Assembly: GCA_002733765.1 (NCBI GenBank)
Contig: NVWU01000010.1
Location: 1-64,000 of the forward strand
From: Colwellia sp.
Lineage (GTDB): Bacteria > Pseudomonadota > Gammaproteobacteria > Enterobacterales > Alteromonadaceae
DNA: 64,000 bases
Reading direction: 5' to 3'
Below, piece by piece: positions 48,313-57,240 of the stretch. Made by a program: the position numbers and the translations under genes. Each line of letters opens with the position of its first letter. The first letter of the stretch is position 1. The notes below the pieces were generated by a model. It was not told the origin of the DNA. It saw nothing but the letters and a program-made list of their open reading frames with translations, and did no database searches.

Positions 48313-49830
48313 TTACTCCTGCAACGCTGGCGCTAGTAGATCTAAGTTAGTAATAACAAAATCATCACCGCGAATTTCAAAAGTAAAAGCAACCTCATTA
48401 CCTTTTTGTAAATTTTCCATATTAAGAGTTTCATCAACTAAAAAATCTACCGTCGCCGCAGGCCGTTGCCATTTATCAATAGCGGCTCGTGAAATAGTCA
48501 CCATGCGATGAGCAAGCATTACGGAATTAATAGTGCCAGTAGTACTTGCAGAAATAATCTTTGATGGCATATCCATTGCTGTATCAGAACTATTTTCATC
48601 ACTCTCTTGAGAGGAATGGTTCATGCGCATAAAATCAGACGATTTACTGGACTCTGAATCTAATAAAAATTGTGCTGAACTAACCACTTCTTCACCTTCA
48701 ACTAAGCCTGATAATATTTCGACTGAGTCACTATCAAAACGGCCAACAGCTACTTCGATAGATTTAAAGCTACCACCACCCAGCGCCAAAACCACTCGGT
48801 CTTGATTACCAGTGCGAATTAAGGCCTCTTTAGGAATAAGTAATGCCTGTGTTTCATTACTTGTATGAATTGCTACTTGTGCAAACATATTCGGTTTAAA
48901 TTCACCTGATTGATTATCAACGCGCAAACGCACTTTTACCGTGCGAGTTTTAACATCTAAGGTTGGGTAAATAAAATCAACTTTACCGTGAAACGTTTTA
49001 CTGGGTAAATAATCTAAACGCATCGTTACCTTAGTACCAACATGTACTTGCGCTGCTTGTCGCTCAAAAACTTCAGCCTCAACCCACACTTGTGACAAGT
49101 CGCCAATAGACATTAGCGTAATACCGGGGTTAACAAAAAAACCAGTACGTATTTTCAAGTTTTCTACCACCCCATTCTGCGGTGCATAAAAGGTAATACT
49201 TTGCTGTACTTTACGTGATTTTTTCAGCTGTGTTATGGCTTTTCTTGGTATCTGTAATGCCACTAAGCGATTTTCTGCCGCATTAATTAAACGTTTATTT
49301 TGTCGCTCTAACGCCAATAACAACTCTTCTTGCGCATTCACTAACTCGGGTGAATAAATATCATAAAGCGGTTGGTTTTTTGTCACTACTGAGCCAACCG
49401 TTGTGACATAAAGCTTTTCAATCCAACCATCAACACGAGGATGAATATGTACTAATTTATCTTCATCATAAGTCACATACCCTACGGTATCTATTTGGTT
49501 ATTAAGATTTTTATATTGCGCACTAACCGTACGTACGCCTAAATTATTAATCACATCTGGAGAAATACGTATGGTGCCTGGACCTTCATCTACGCCTTCA
49601 CCAGCGTCAGCATAAACGGGCACTAGAGCCATCCCCATTGGAGAAAGTCCCGGTACATCTTTTTTGAAATTAGCATCCATTGGTGCAACCCAATATAACG
49701 GTTGTTTTTCTTTCTTTTCTGCTACTTTTTCATTGCTTAGTGAATTTTCTCCTATTGATAAATAACCAATAAAACTCACGAAAATACCAAGGATCATGCC
49801 TAAAACAAGGCTTTTTTTATTTGAATTCAT
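48313..49830 (-). CDS. cusB: CusB-type membrane fusion protein with C-terminal CusF-like domain
   Basis: A 505-residue periplasmic adaptor. After an N-terminal anchor comes a heavy-metal-binding motif (YWVAPMDANFKKDVPGLSPMGM, residues about 46-68). The fusion-protein core follows (VDGWIEKLYVTTVGSVVTKNQPLYDIYSPEL). Residues about 435-505 look like a fused CusF metallochaperone domain: TGTINSVMLAHRMVTISRAAI, then a conserved W in DKWQRPAA. CusF is a separate protein in E. coli, so here pump adaptor and chaperone are one chain. It overlaps cusC at the TAATG junction. Confidence 0.88.
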   Translation of the reverse strand: MNSNKKSLVLGMILGIFVSFIGYLSIGENSLSNEKVAEKKEKQPLYWVAPMDANFKKDVPGLSPMGMALVPVYADAGEGVDEGPGTIRISPDVINNLGVRTVSAQYKNLNNQIDTVGYVTYDEDKLVHIHPRVDGWIEKLYVTTVGSVVTKNQPLYDIYSPELVNAQEELLLALERQNKRLINAAENRLVALQIPRKAITQLKKSRKVQQSITFYAPQNGVVENLKIRTGFFVNPGITLMSIGDLSQVWVEAEVFERQAAQVHVGTKVTMRLDYLPSKTFHGKVDFIYPTLDVKTRTVKVRLRVDNQSGEFKPNMFAQVAIHTSNETQALLIPKEALIRTGNQDRVVLALGGGSFKSIEVAVGRFDSDSVEILSGLVEGEEVVSSAQFLLDSESSKSSDFMRMNHSSQESDENSSDTAMDMPSKIISASTTGTINSVMLAHRMVTISRAAIDKWQRPAATVDFLVDETLNMENLQKGNEVAFTFEIRGDDFVITNLDLLAPALQE

Positions 49831-51215
49831 TATTGCTCTCCACTTTGCTGAGTAATAACTGAACCAACAAGTAGGTAATTAATTTCTAAGATAATTTTCT
49901 GTTTTTGTACATTAATCGCTAAAAAATCTATTTCAGCATTAAGCTCAGCAATACGCGCTCTAACCACTTCAGCAAAGTCGCCATCATCATTGGTATAAGC
50001 TGTTAAAGAAGCTTCAGCTTGATCGTGAATTTGCGGTAATAGCTTCTCATTATATAAGGTTTGTCGTTGTGTTAAGCGTACTAATTGCCCTTTGGCACTA
50101 GCAAAAGCTGACATTAACTTTCTAACTAATAACAATTTTTCAGTTTTAATTACCTCTGTTTTTGATATTGCTGACTTAACTTCATTATCTTGACGGTTTT
50201 CAGTAAACAAAGGCACATCAAAGTTCACCCCTACTGAAAATAAATCGGCGCGACTATTACCCATAGCATCATCACCACGATAACCATAACTAGCATTAAC
50301 GCCCCATTGTGGTTGATATTTTTGTTCAGCTAGTTCAATTTCCGTTTTGGTCGCAGCAATTTTTTTATCAATACTTTTAACTAAAGGATGTAAAGAGAAT
50401 AAAGCGGCTAGCTTTTCTACCGATAACTTTTGCTCGTGATAAACACGAGCATGATTAATTAGATCAACCTGTGGCAGTTGTTTACTAACGTTAAGCGGTG
50501 AAGGGATAATCGATGCTCCAAGTTCTGCTTGATTGTGTTGAGAGGTTAGTGAAAAATTAGTCAACCATTGCTCTAACATACCTTGGTAACGATCATCTTG
50601 TTGTTGTAGCTGGTTTAGCTTATCTTCTAAGCGAGTCAGCTCTAATTGCGCTCGCACAATGTCTTGTTGACGAGTTTTACCTAAAGCACTACCGTAACTA
50701 GCCTCTGCTACTTGCGCTAATTGCTCAAACAAACTACGGTTTTTCTCAATTAATGCAATGCTTTGCTGCACACGATATAAATCAAGCCATAAACTACCAA
50801 CGGTAACAGCTATTTTATTTACTCTGTCTTGACGCTGCAATGGCTGTTGTTGCGACTGTAATTTAAGTTGTTTATTTTTAAGGTTCAAGCTATCACCGCG
50901 GGCAAAAATTTGCGAAACACCTACTTTAAATTGCGTCATGCCTTCTTGAGAAAAATCAAAACCATTAGTCGGTAAATTAGCAAAAGCCAACGAAACTTTA
51001 GGATCTGGCAGCGTATTCGCCGCATAACTTAATAGCACTAACGATTGCTGCTTGTGCCTGCTACCGTCAAGCCAAGGGTCATTTTTTTGTGCTACTTGAA
51101 TTGCTTTTTTAAAGCTTAATGGCTGTTGCACTGCATAACTATGACTAGCAGTAAATACAGCTAAAAAAGTAGTTAATACAACGATATTGTTTAATAATGT
51201 GTTAGCTTTTTTCAT
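49830..51215 (-). CDS. cusC: CusC-type outer-membrane efflux channel (TolC family)
   Basis: A 461-residue TolC-family protein. A signal peptide (TTFLAVFTASHSYA) precedes long alpha-helical hairpin repeats (SFKKAIQVAQKNDPWLDGSRHKQ, LGKTRQQDIVRAQLELTRLEDKLNQLQQQ). It forms the outer-membrane exit duct for the pump. No lipobox Cys is seen, unlike E. coli CusC. The family assignment is firm, and the metal comes from context. Confidence 0.85.
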   Translation of the reverse strand: MKKANTLLNNIVVLTTFLAVFTASHSYAVQQPLSFKKAIQVAQKNDPWLDGSRHKQQSLVLLSYAANTLPDPKVSLAFANLPTNGFDFSQEGMTQFKVGVSQIFARGDSLNLKNKQLKLQSQQQPLQRQDRVNKIAVTVGSLWLDLYRVQQSIALIEKNRSLFEQLAQVAEASYGSALGKTRQQDIVRAQLELTRLEDKLNQLQQQDDRYQGMLEQWLTNFSLTSQHNQAELGASIIPSPLNVSKQLPQVDLINHARVYHEQKLSVEKLAALFSLHPLVKSIDKKIAATKTEIELAEQKYQPQWGVNASYGYRGDDAMGNSRADLFSVGVNFDVPLFTENRQDNEVKSAISKTEVIKTEKLLLVRKLMSAFASAKGQLVRLTQRQTLYNEKLLPQIHDQAEASLTAYTNDDGDFAEVVRARIAELNAEIDFLAINVQKQKIILEINYLLVGSVITQQSGEQ

Positions 51216-51329
51216 ACTTCTTTCTCTTTATTTCTTGAAACACGAGAATTATTTATTTTGTGTAGACTAAAAATCAGTCGGCACTGTTTTGTTTTATCAA
51301 GGAATTTTAGACACAAGCGTGCCTTGAAG

Positions 51330-51710
51330 CTATGAAATCGGTGGGCGGTATAAAGAAGTGTTTACTTGTGATTGATGTATTAAAGATAAATGAATTATTT
51401 TTTGCTCTGCTATTGCGCCTGAGTTAAAGCGGCTATCAAGCAGTACAGAAAGACTTATGCAGCCACTCATTGGGCATTGGCATTGCTCTTGGCAGCACTC
51501 CATCAAAGCGCTTTGATTATTATTCTGCTCACTACTTTTTAACATCATGACAATATGACTTTCAGTATCAGACATATTGTCATGGTCCATCATAGACATT
51601 TCCATCGTCATTTCATGAGTACAAAGCATAGTACTACTAGCAAATGCTTGACCTATAAAGGTCACTAACATCAGTGCAATAATAGCTATGTGGGCTGTAG
51701 TGTTTTTCAC
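51330..51710 (-). CDS. Secreted His/Met/Cys-rich protein, CopL-like
   Basis: A 126-residue protein heading the cus operon. A signal peptide (HIAIIALMLVTFIGQAFA) precedes MLCTHEMTMEMSMMDHDNM, dense in Met and His, and MECCQEQCQCPMSGCISLSVLL with five Cys. This resembles CopL-like copper-responsive proteins. A periplasmic role in binding Cu or Ag for the pump is inferred from residue content and position. It is one of the few genes here whose composition itself implies function. Confidence 0.7.
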   Translation of the reverse strand: MKNTTAHIAIIALMLVTFIGQAFASSTMLCTHEMTMEMSMMDHDNMSDTESHIVMMLKSSEQNNNQSALMECCQEQCQCPMSGCISLSVLLDSRFNSGAIAEQKIIHLSLIHQSQVNTSLYRPPIS

Positions 51711-51746
51711 CTAATCTCACTTTATAGAACTTGCAATAAGGTTGAA

Positions 51747-51770
51747 ATATCAAAATATCAAAATATCAAA
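51747..51770. repeat. Three tandem copies of ATATCAAA
   Basis: An 8-base unit is repeated three times without interruption, 37 bp upstream of the copL-like start. Copy-number change could alter promoter spacing. No promoter has been fixed. Confidence 0.6.
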
Positions 51771-51928
51771 ATGCTAGACCGACTAATAATAAGATTAATT
51801 TAATCAAAAATCCAATGATTGTCATATTTATGAAAAATTTTAGCCATAAAGTTATTTACAAGCAATACGTTTACTTTATAATCACTAGATGTGCAATATA
51901 TAAAAACCAATAATAAGGGCGTAATCCA

Positions 51929-54445
51929 ATGATTTTAAATGAAAAGATTTCAAACTGCAAATCACAAAAAAACACATTACCTTTTAATAAAAAATTAATT
52001 GCCGTTTTAATTAGCAGCAGCTTACTTTTTGCTTGTGGTGGTGGTGGTGGTGGTGGTGGTGGTGGCAGTACTATTGCACAAAATATCAGCGGAACCGCTT
52101 CAAAAGGCTTAATTTTAGGTGGGGTTGTCACCGCTTATTTAATCAATCCTGATGGTACTAAAGGTGATGAAATAGGTACCACCACAACCAATGATACCAA
52201 TGGTAGCTATGAGTTAACACTTGGTAGCAGCTATAATGGTGAAGCATTAATTATTGAAATTACCGCCACTGATGGCTCAAAAATGAAATGTGATTTATCT
52301 GTGTGTCTTGCCGATGATGATGATGAAGTAGCCATTACTTTTGGCGAACTTTACACATTACCCACTGATTTTGAATTATCAGCGGTTTCTTCCGGTGCAG
52401 ATTCAGGTACCATTTCGATTAATATTACCCCACTCACTAATATTGCTGCGGCACTCGCGTTAGATAAAGTAGCAGACGGAGCTGATCCTGCTGCTGCTGC
52501 TGCTGCGTCTAACTATCAAATTGCTGAACTGTTAGGTTTAGACGGTGATGTGACTGAATTACCTATCGTCGACTTAACCGATGCTGACGCCATTAATGCC
52601 GCCGATGCCGACGCACTTGAAGCTAACTTAAAATCAGCCGCCGTCGTTGAAGCAGCACTTAGTGGTAGTACTGCAGGTACCAGCTTAGAAGCCGCTTTAG
52701 AGAGTTTTGTTACACAGTATGTTACTTCAAATGGTGTTGCTGAAACAGAGGGTGTAGATGTTGATACGGCAAGTGTTTCTTTAGAAGAAATTGCTGCTGC
52801 CTCACAAGAACTCACCAGTATTATTGTTACTGAACTTGAAGGCGTGAGTGCTGAAGATGAAAATATGGCCGCTGTTGAAACCGCGTTAATTGCGGAAGAG
52901 GCAGACGCTGCTATGGGCTCTACCGAACCAACGCAAGGCGATATCCCTGATGATGTAGGTTCGGAAGGTTTAGTGGCCACCAAAGCATTTGTGTCACAGG
53001 TAAGTACCTTTAATTTGGCAGCCCAGCTAGACAGTGCCAATACTTTCGAAGATGAGATTTCTTTAGCAACTGATATAACCACTTACGACTTAGACGTAAG
53101 CGCTGAAGCCTTATCTTTAGCCGCCGCTGCTATTGCAGAGGCGGTAGAGGCGGTAGTTGATAGTGAAACGCCTTTAACAACTTACACTTATGAATCAGAA
53201 CTAGGTAATATCACTGTCGCTATTAGTATCAGTGGCGATACCGTTACTTACACGGTAGCTCAAACTCTAAACATTGAAGACAGCACAGGCGTAACAATTG
53301 CGACAGTTATTGACCTAGTAGCCGTTAATGCAGCCTTTAGCAATACCATTGAAGAGATGGAAATCGAAGGTACTACTGAAAACCCAGATTTCACATGGGA
53401 AATTGAAGGAGAAGCGAGCCTTGATTTGGCACTATCAGGTAGCGTGTCAACCGCTCTAGTGAGTATTACGATTAATGAAGGCTCTCACTTTATCGCCACA
53501 CTCGCTGTCGATGAAGAAGAAGCCGGAGAATACACCAACTCCGAGGGAGAAAACTCAGGGTCTGAATCTAGGTCTGAAACGGCATCTGGTTTGATCAGCG
53601 TAACGGGTGTAGATGCTGCTCTATCAGTGACTATTGCACAGGTCGCCAGTGATAAAGTAACTGACCCTATTAGCTTTACCGGTGCTTTTAACGTCGCTGC
53701 CACACTATTATCAATTGAATATGATGAAACTGAACAGTACGACCAATCATATACAAGTTCTGATATTTATACAGACGAGAGGTCTTCAACAAATAGCGAA
53801 ACAGAAACAATAAGTGTTGATGGTTTAACCGCCTCATTATCAGGTATATTCAGCAATAGCAGTAAGAGTTTAGAAGCTACACTAGCGCTAGCCGCTTCGG
53901 GTATTGTAGAAACCTGTGTATGGGAGAATGAGTGGTCTAATACATATACTAACAATAATGGGGTAGTAGATAACTCTAATACTCATGATAATAGCGACGA
54001 TTGCAGCTTAACCGGTGAAACCGCAGAATCATATGCCTCAGCGTCTATTAATGTCCGTTTGTCACTGGATGTTGACGGTATTGATAACGATGTCGAACTT
54101 GTCGCTGCTATTCAACGTACCGGTTTGGAAAGTGGTATTGCCAGTATCGACTTAACCTACGGTGGTAATCAGTTAGATTTCGACTTTAATTCTGATAACA
54201 TCATAGAAGAAGAAACTGGGTCTGAAGAAGTGAGAGAAGTCACTACAACCATCACAGCAACGTTAACTAATCATAATGGGGTTATACTTACCCTTACTGG
54301 AATTCAAGTTGATGAGCACTCTGAAGCTGATACCAATGACTCAACAGTAATGACTGGGGTTATCTCTCACGAAGGTGAAGAGTTTGCAACCGTTAGTGAT
54401 GAAGGTGTAGTAACCTTTAGCGATGGTACTTTTGTTACCTTATAA
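51929..54445 (+). CDS. Large polyglycine lipoprotein, function unknown
   Basis: An 838-residue secreted lipoprotein. The lipobox LFAC (Cys about residue 36) is directly followed by ten Gly encoded by a GGT tract. Then comes a GTASKGLILGGVVTAYLINPDG segment resembling a carboxypeptidase-regulatory or big-like beta domain. An Ala/Asp/Glu-rich helical middle (residues 180-400) follows. The C-terminal half of repeated beta-type blocks (each with SVSTA, TASGLISVTGVDAALSV or SVDGLTASLSGIFS) is very acidic. Such C-GGGG lipoproteins are typical of Alteromonadales surface proteins. No enzyme motif was found. It is separated by 268 bases from the next gene, a beta-barrel protein. Confidence 0.75.
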   Translation: MILNEKISNCKSQKNTLPFNKKLIAVLISSSLLFACGGGGGGGGGGSTIAQNISGTASKGLILGGVVTAYLINPDGTKGDEIGTTTTNDTNGSYELTLGSSYNGEALIIEITATDGSKMKCDLSVCLADDDDEVAITFGELYTLPTDFELSAVSSGADSGTISINITPLTNIAAALALDKVADGADPAAAAAASNYQIAELLGLDGDVTELPIVDLTDADAINAADADALEANLKSAAVVEAALSGSTAGTSLEAALESFVTQYVTSNGVAETEGVDVDTASVSLEEIAAASQELTSIIVTELEGVSAEDENMAAVETALIAEEADAAMGSTEPTQGDIPDDVGSEGLVATKAFVSQVSTFNLAAQLDSANTFEDEISLATDITTYDLDVSAEALSLAAAAIAEAVEAVVDSETPLTTYTYESELGNITVAISISGDTVTYTVAQTLNIEDSTGVTIATVIDLVAVNAAFSNTIEEMEIEGTTENPDFTWEIEGEASLDLALSGSVSTALVSITINEGSHFIATLAVDEEEAGEYTNSEGENSGSESRSETASGLISVTGVDAALSVTIAQVASDKVTDPISFTGAFNVAATLLSIEYDETEQYDQSYTSSDIYTDERSSTNSETETISVDGLTASLSGIFSNSSKSLEATLALAASGIVETCVWENEWSNTYTNNNGVVDNSNTHDNSDDCSLTGETAESYASASINVRLSLDVDGIDNDVELVAAIQRTGLESGIASIDLTYGGNQLDFDFNSDNIIEEETGSEEVREVTTTITATLTNHNGVILTLTGIQVDEHSEADTNDSTVMTGVISHEGEEFATVSDEGVVTFSDGTFVTL
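52037..52066 (+). repeat. GGT microsatellite coding for polyglycine
   Basis: Nine GGT codons and one GGC follow the lipobox Cys codon. Slippage would change linker length by whole codons and keep the frame. Confidence 0.85.
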
Positions 54446-54484
54446 TTTGTTACCTTATAAATAAGGTACTTAACTAAAGTTAAA

Positions 54485-54510
54485 GGGGAGGTGTAAGCCT
54501 CCCTTTTTTA
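54485..54510 (+). terminator. Terminator of the lipoprotein gene
   Basis: GGGAGG (54486-54491) pairs with CCTCCC (54498-54503), followed by six T. Confidence 0.85.
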
Positions 54511-54676
54511 TGCTTTGTATTTTAATACCCGTTTCATAAAGTTTGTGCTCTTGTTGTACGTAGGAAGAATATTTCAGGGCAAGACACTCGATTGAGTAAT
54601 AGCGCGCTATTAGGATTGAGAGCAACGCCAACATAGACTATTTTAACTAGTACAAGTGAGTGATAATTTAATCAAG

Positions 54677-54691
54677 TTGGTATAATACCAA
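54677..54691. repeat. TTGGTAT-A-ATACCAA palindrome
   Basis: A 15-base perfect palindrome, 22 bases before the barrel-protein start, with the same end sequences as the repeat at 6548-6594. It could belong to a dispersed repeat family or serve as an operator. Confidence 0.5.
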
Positions 54692-54713
54692 TAAAGTTAG
54701 TGGAATATTTTTA

Positions 54714-55832
54714 ATGACTACCAAGTACCCGTTATGTTTTATTCAATTATTTATCCTTTTCGCAACAAGCTTACTCGTAACACAAGCCTATTCTAGTGAA
54801 CCCATTCGTATTTTAACCAACGGACAACAGCAAACTTATAGTGAAATTGAGTCAAGCAGTTATAGTGAAGCAATGCCGATAAAACAGCTACTTAATGATT
54901 TAAAAGGAGCGGAAATAAAAGATGGTGAATTTGCTTATACTCATAACCAATTTGAAATAGGTCACCGTTGGGGAGCTTTTGAATTGGCCATTTTTTGGCG
55001 TTATGATTATTTTCTTACTTTTTCACCAGATACTGCATGGCTATTTTATTTAGATAAAAACAATAAAAGCGCTAATAATCAGAAAAATTATAACGTACGT
55101 TTAAATGCCAATCACCTTGACTCACAAGGCGCAGCCATTGGTTATAGTTTTTATTTACTCCCTGAACTGGCAATAAAAACACGTCTCAATTATTTTAATT
55201 CAGGCTCGATGACCTATGGTTCTTTAACGGGAAATATAACCACCTCTGCCGATGATTACACTGGTACATTAGCATTAGATTATTCTTACAAACACGACAG
55301 TATATTTAACCGCCCAGAAGAGTCTATATCAGGACAAGGTTTAGGAATAGACATTGACGTTTTTTGGCAATTAACAAACAATGTATCTTTATATATGCAA
55401 GGACGTGATGTATTTAGCTATATAAAATGGGATGAGGTAACCTACACTAAAGCCACTGCAATTACTGATCGCGTGAGTTACGATGCAAATGGCTCTATCC
55501 ATGTTATCCCTAATATTTCAGGTATTAATGGTTACCGTAATCAAATTCAAAAGCTGCCAAATCGTTATTTATTTGATCTAAACTATCATCTAGAAAGCTG
55601 GCAACTAGCACTGCAATGGTATCGTTACGACAATTTTAATTTTCCTCGGGTAAAGTTTGGCAGTAGAGAACAAATTATAAACTGGCATCTAGGGTATGAC
55701 TTAAAAACGAGTGCAGTAGAAGTTGGATTTGAGCATAGTAATATTAGCTTTAAGGTAAAGTCTGATGACTTGAATTTAAGCAAAGCACATGATTTTTCAT
55801 TCAGCTTGAGCGTTAACTATATAATAGAATAG
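54714..55832 (+). CDS. Predicted outer-membrane beta-barrel protein
   Basis: A 372-residue protein with a signal peptide (FIQLFILFATSLLVTQAYS). Many alternating amphipathic strands rich in Tyr, Trp, Phe and Asn follow (FELAIFWRYDYFLTF, WQLALQWYRYDNFNF, DFSFSLSVNYIIE at the end). The aromatic residue near the C-terminus fits barrel insertion, although the last residue is Glu. I do not recognise a family. It may work with the lipoprotein before it. Confidence 0.6.
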   Translation: MTTKYPLCFIQLFILFATSLLVTQAYSSEPIRILTNGQQQTYSEIESSSYSEAMPIKQLLNDLKGAEIKDGEFAYTHNQFEIGHRWGAFELAIFWRYDYFLTFSPDTAWLFYLDKNNKSANNQKNYNVRLNANHLDSQGAAIGYSFYLLPELAIKTRLNYFNSGSMTYGSLTGNITTSADDYTGTLALDYSYKHDSIFNRPEESISGQGLGIDIDVFWQLTNNVSLYMQGRDVFSYIKWDEVTYTKATAITDRVSYDANGSIHVIPNISGINGYRNQIQKLPNRYLFDLNYHLESWQLALQWYRYDNFNFPRVKFGSREQIINWHLGYDLKTSAVEVGFEHSNISFKVKSDDLNLSKAHDFSFSLSVNYIIE

Positions 55833-55880
55833 TTAACGCCCTCTAATGTTATTTAACAACAGTATCCATATTAAAGAACA

Positions 55881-55914
55881 GCTATAATCACGACCTTTTA
55901 TGCGTGACTATAGC
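55881..55914. terminator. Hairpin between convergent genes
   Basis: GCTATAATCACG pairs with CGTGACTATAGC (11 of 12) around a 10-base loop, between the barrel gene and ribB, which converge here. There is no T run, so the terminator role is tentative. Confidence 0.4.
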
Positions 55915-55935
55915 CTGCTGCTACAAGTAATAAAT

Positions 55936-57045
55936 TTACTCTGCAATATACTCAACAACTTCTAAACCAAAACCAGACAATGAATGATATTTAGTTTGTG
56001 AGCTTAACAGTCTCATTTTGTTCACACCTAAGTTAGACAAAATTTGTGAACCAACACCCACATTACGTGAACCAATATGACGATTGACTTCTTTTACCGT
56101 TTCACCTGCATCAATTTTAGCGTATTTTTTAACGAGGTTAATCAATTCCATTGGTGACTCATGTTTACCTAATAAAACTAACACTCCGCCTTCTTTGGCT
56201 ATTTTTTCTAACGCATTAGCCATTGGCCATTTAGCAACACTTTCACGTTGACTAAACAATAAGTCTCTAAAGGTATTTTCTAAATGTACGCGCACCAATG
56301 TAGGTTCATTTGGTTTAATTTCACCTTTAGTTAAGGCAAAGTGCGCTTGACCATCAATAGTGTCTTTAAACACAGTTAAATCAAACTCACCAAACACTGT
56401 AGGCAATTTACATTGTGAAACACGTTCAATGGTTGTTTCTGTCTCATTTCTAAACTCAATTAAATCAGCAATGGTGCCCATTTTAATATCATGTTTTTTA
56501 GCAATAATTTCTAAATCAGGACGACGCGCCATACTGCCATCTTCATTTAAAATTTCAACAATCACTGCCGCAGGCTCAAGACCTGCCATGCGAGCTAAAT
56601 CAACGCCCGCTTCAGTATGACCGGCACGATTAAGCACGCCGCCATCTTTCGCAATTAATGGAAAAATATGCCCCGGCTGCACAATATTTAAATGTGTCGC
56701 ATCTTTAGCTACTGCTGCCAGTACTGTCGTTGCTCTATCGCCGGCAGAAATCCCCGTTGTTACACCCGTTGCAGCTTCAATAGAGACAGTAAAGTTAGTA
56801 CTAAACTGAGCATCATTTTTATCAACCATTAAAGGTAGTTTTAAAGTTTCACAGCGCTCTTGAGTCATTGGCATACAAATCAAACCACGACCATGAGTCG
56901 CCATAAAATTAATCGCTTGAGGCGTTACCATTTCAGCCGCCATGATGAAATCACCTTCATTTTCTCGGTCTTCATCATCCATTAGAATAACCATTTTACC
57001 TAAAGCAATATCGTCAATTATTTCTTGTGGTGTATGTAAATTCAT
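55936..57045 (-). CDS. ribB: 3,4-dihydroxy-2-butanone 4-phosphate synthase with degenerate GTP-cyclohydrolase-like domain
   Basis: A 369-residue two-domain protein. Residues 1-205 are a complete Rib[22 protein letters not shown] and [13 protein letters not shown] hold the acidic and His active-site residues. Residues 206-369 resemble GTP cyclohydrolase II but lack the zinc-binding and catalytic motif (usual GSLRCDCGxQL). Here the region is [21 protein letters not shown] without any Cys. This corresponds to the RibBX variant known in other proteobacteria such as Shewanella. The ATG at 57045 with AAAGAGAA is preferred to the longer frame to 57081. No ribH or nusB follows. Confidence 0.9.
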   Translation of the reverse strand: MNLHTPQEIIDDIALGKMVILMDDEDRENEGDFIMAAEMVTPQAINFMATHGRGLICMPMTQERCETLKLPLMVDKNDAQFSTNFTVSIEAATGVTTGISAGDRATTVLAAVAKDATHLNIVQPGHIFPLIAKDGGVLNRAGHTEAGVDLARMAGLEPAAVIVEILNEDGSMARRPDLEIIAKKHDIKMGTIADLIEFRNETETTIERVSQCKLPTVFGEFDLTVFKDTIDGQAHFALTKGEIKPNEPTLVRVHLENTFRDLLFSQRESVAKWPMANALEKIAKEGGVLVLLGKHESPMELINLVKKYAKIDAGETVKEVNRHIGSRNVGVGSQILSNLGVNKMRLLSSQTKYHSLSGFGLEVVEYIAE

Positions 57046-57091
57046 TAGATTCTCTTTGGTTATTTGTTTATATTTATTCACTTATCGTTAT

Positions 57092-57160
57092 CCTCATGGT
57101 GTACACCCTACTTTTACATAGGTACTTAGCTTTGATCTGTAATGTCAAAGCTCCATGAGG
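57092..57160 (-). ncRNA. Possible three-way-junction RNA in the ribB leader
   Basis: In mRNA sense, CCTCATGG (57160-57153) and CCATGAGG (57099-57092) form an outer 8-bp stem. It encloses a second perfect 8-bp stem AGCTTTGA/TCAAAGCT (57152-57145 with 57135-57128) and a third weaker stem GTACCTA with TAGGGTGTAC. It lies 47 bases before the ribB start. It does not match the FMN-riboswitch consensus I know, and a small mobile repeat is the main alternative. Confidence 0.5.
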
Positions 57161-57240
57161 TTCTCTGGCTTAATGCACAATATTCCGCTTACTAAATTGA
57201 CGGAATGACGCTGCTTCCAGAGTGAAGTAAATAGTTAAAT

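Noticed and set aside
52516..53082. 188-codon minus-strand frame inside the lipoprotein gene
   Set aside because: Ser/Ala/Thr-rich shadow of the acidic repeat region.
57046..57240. FMN riboswitch before ribB
   Set aside because: A structured region is present, but the conserved bases and size of the FMN class are not. It is kept only as an unnamed RNA candidate.
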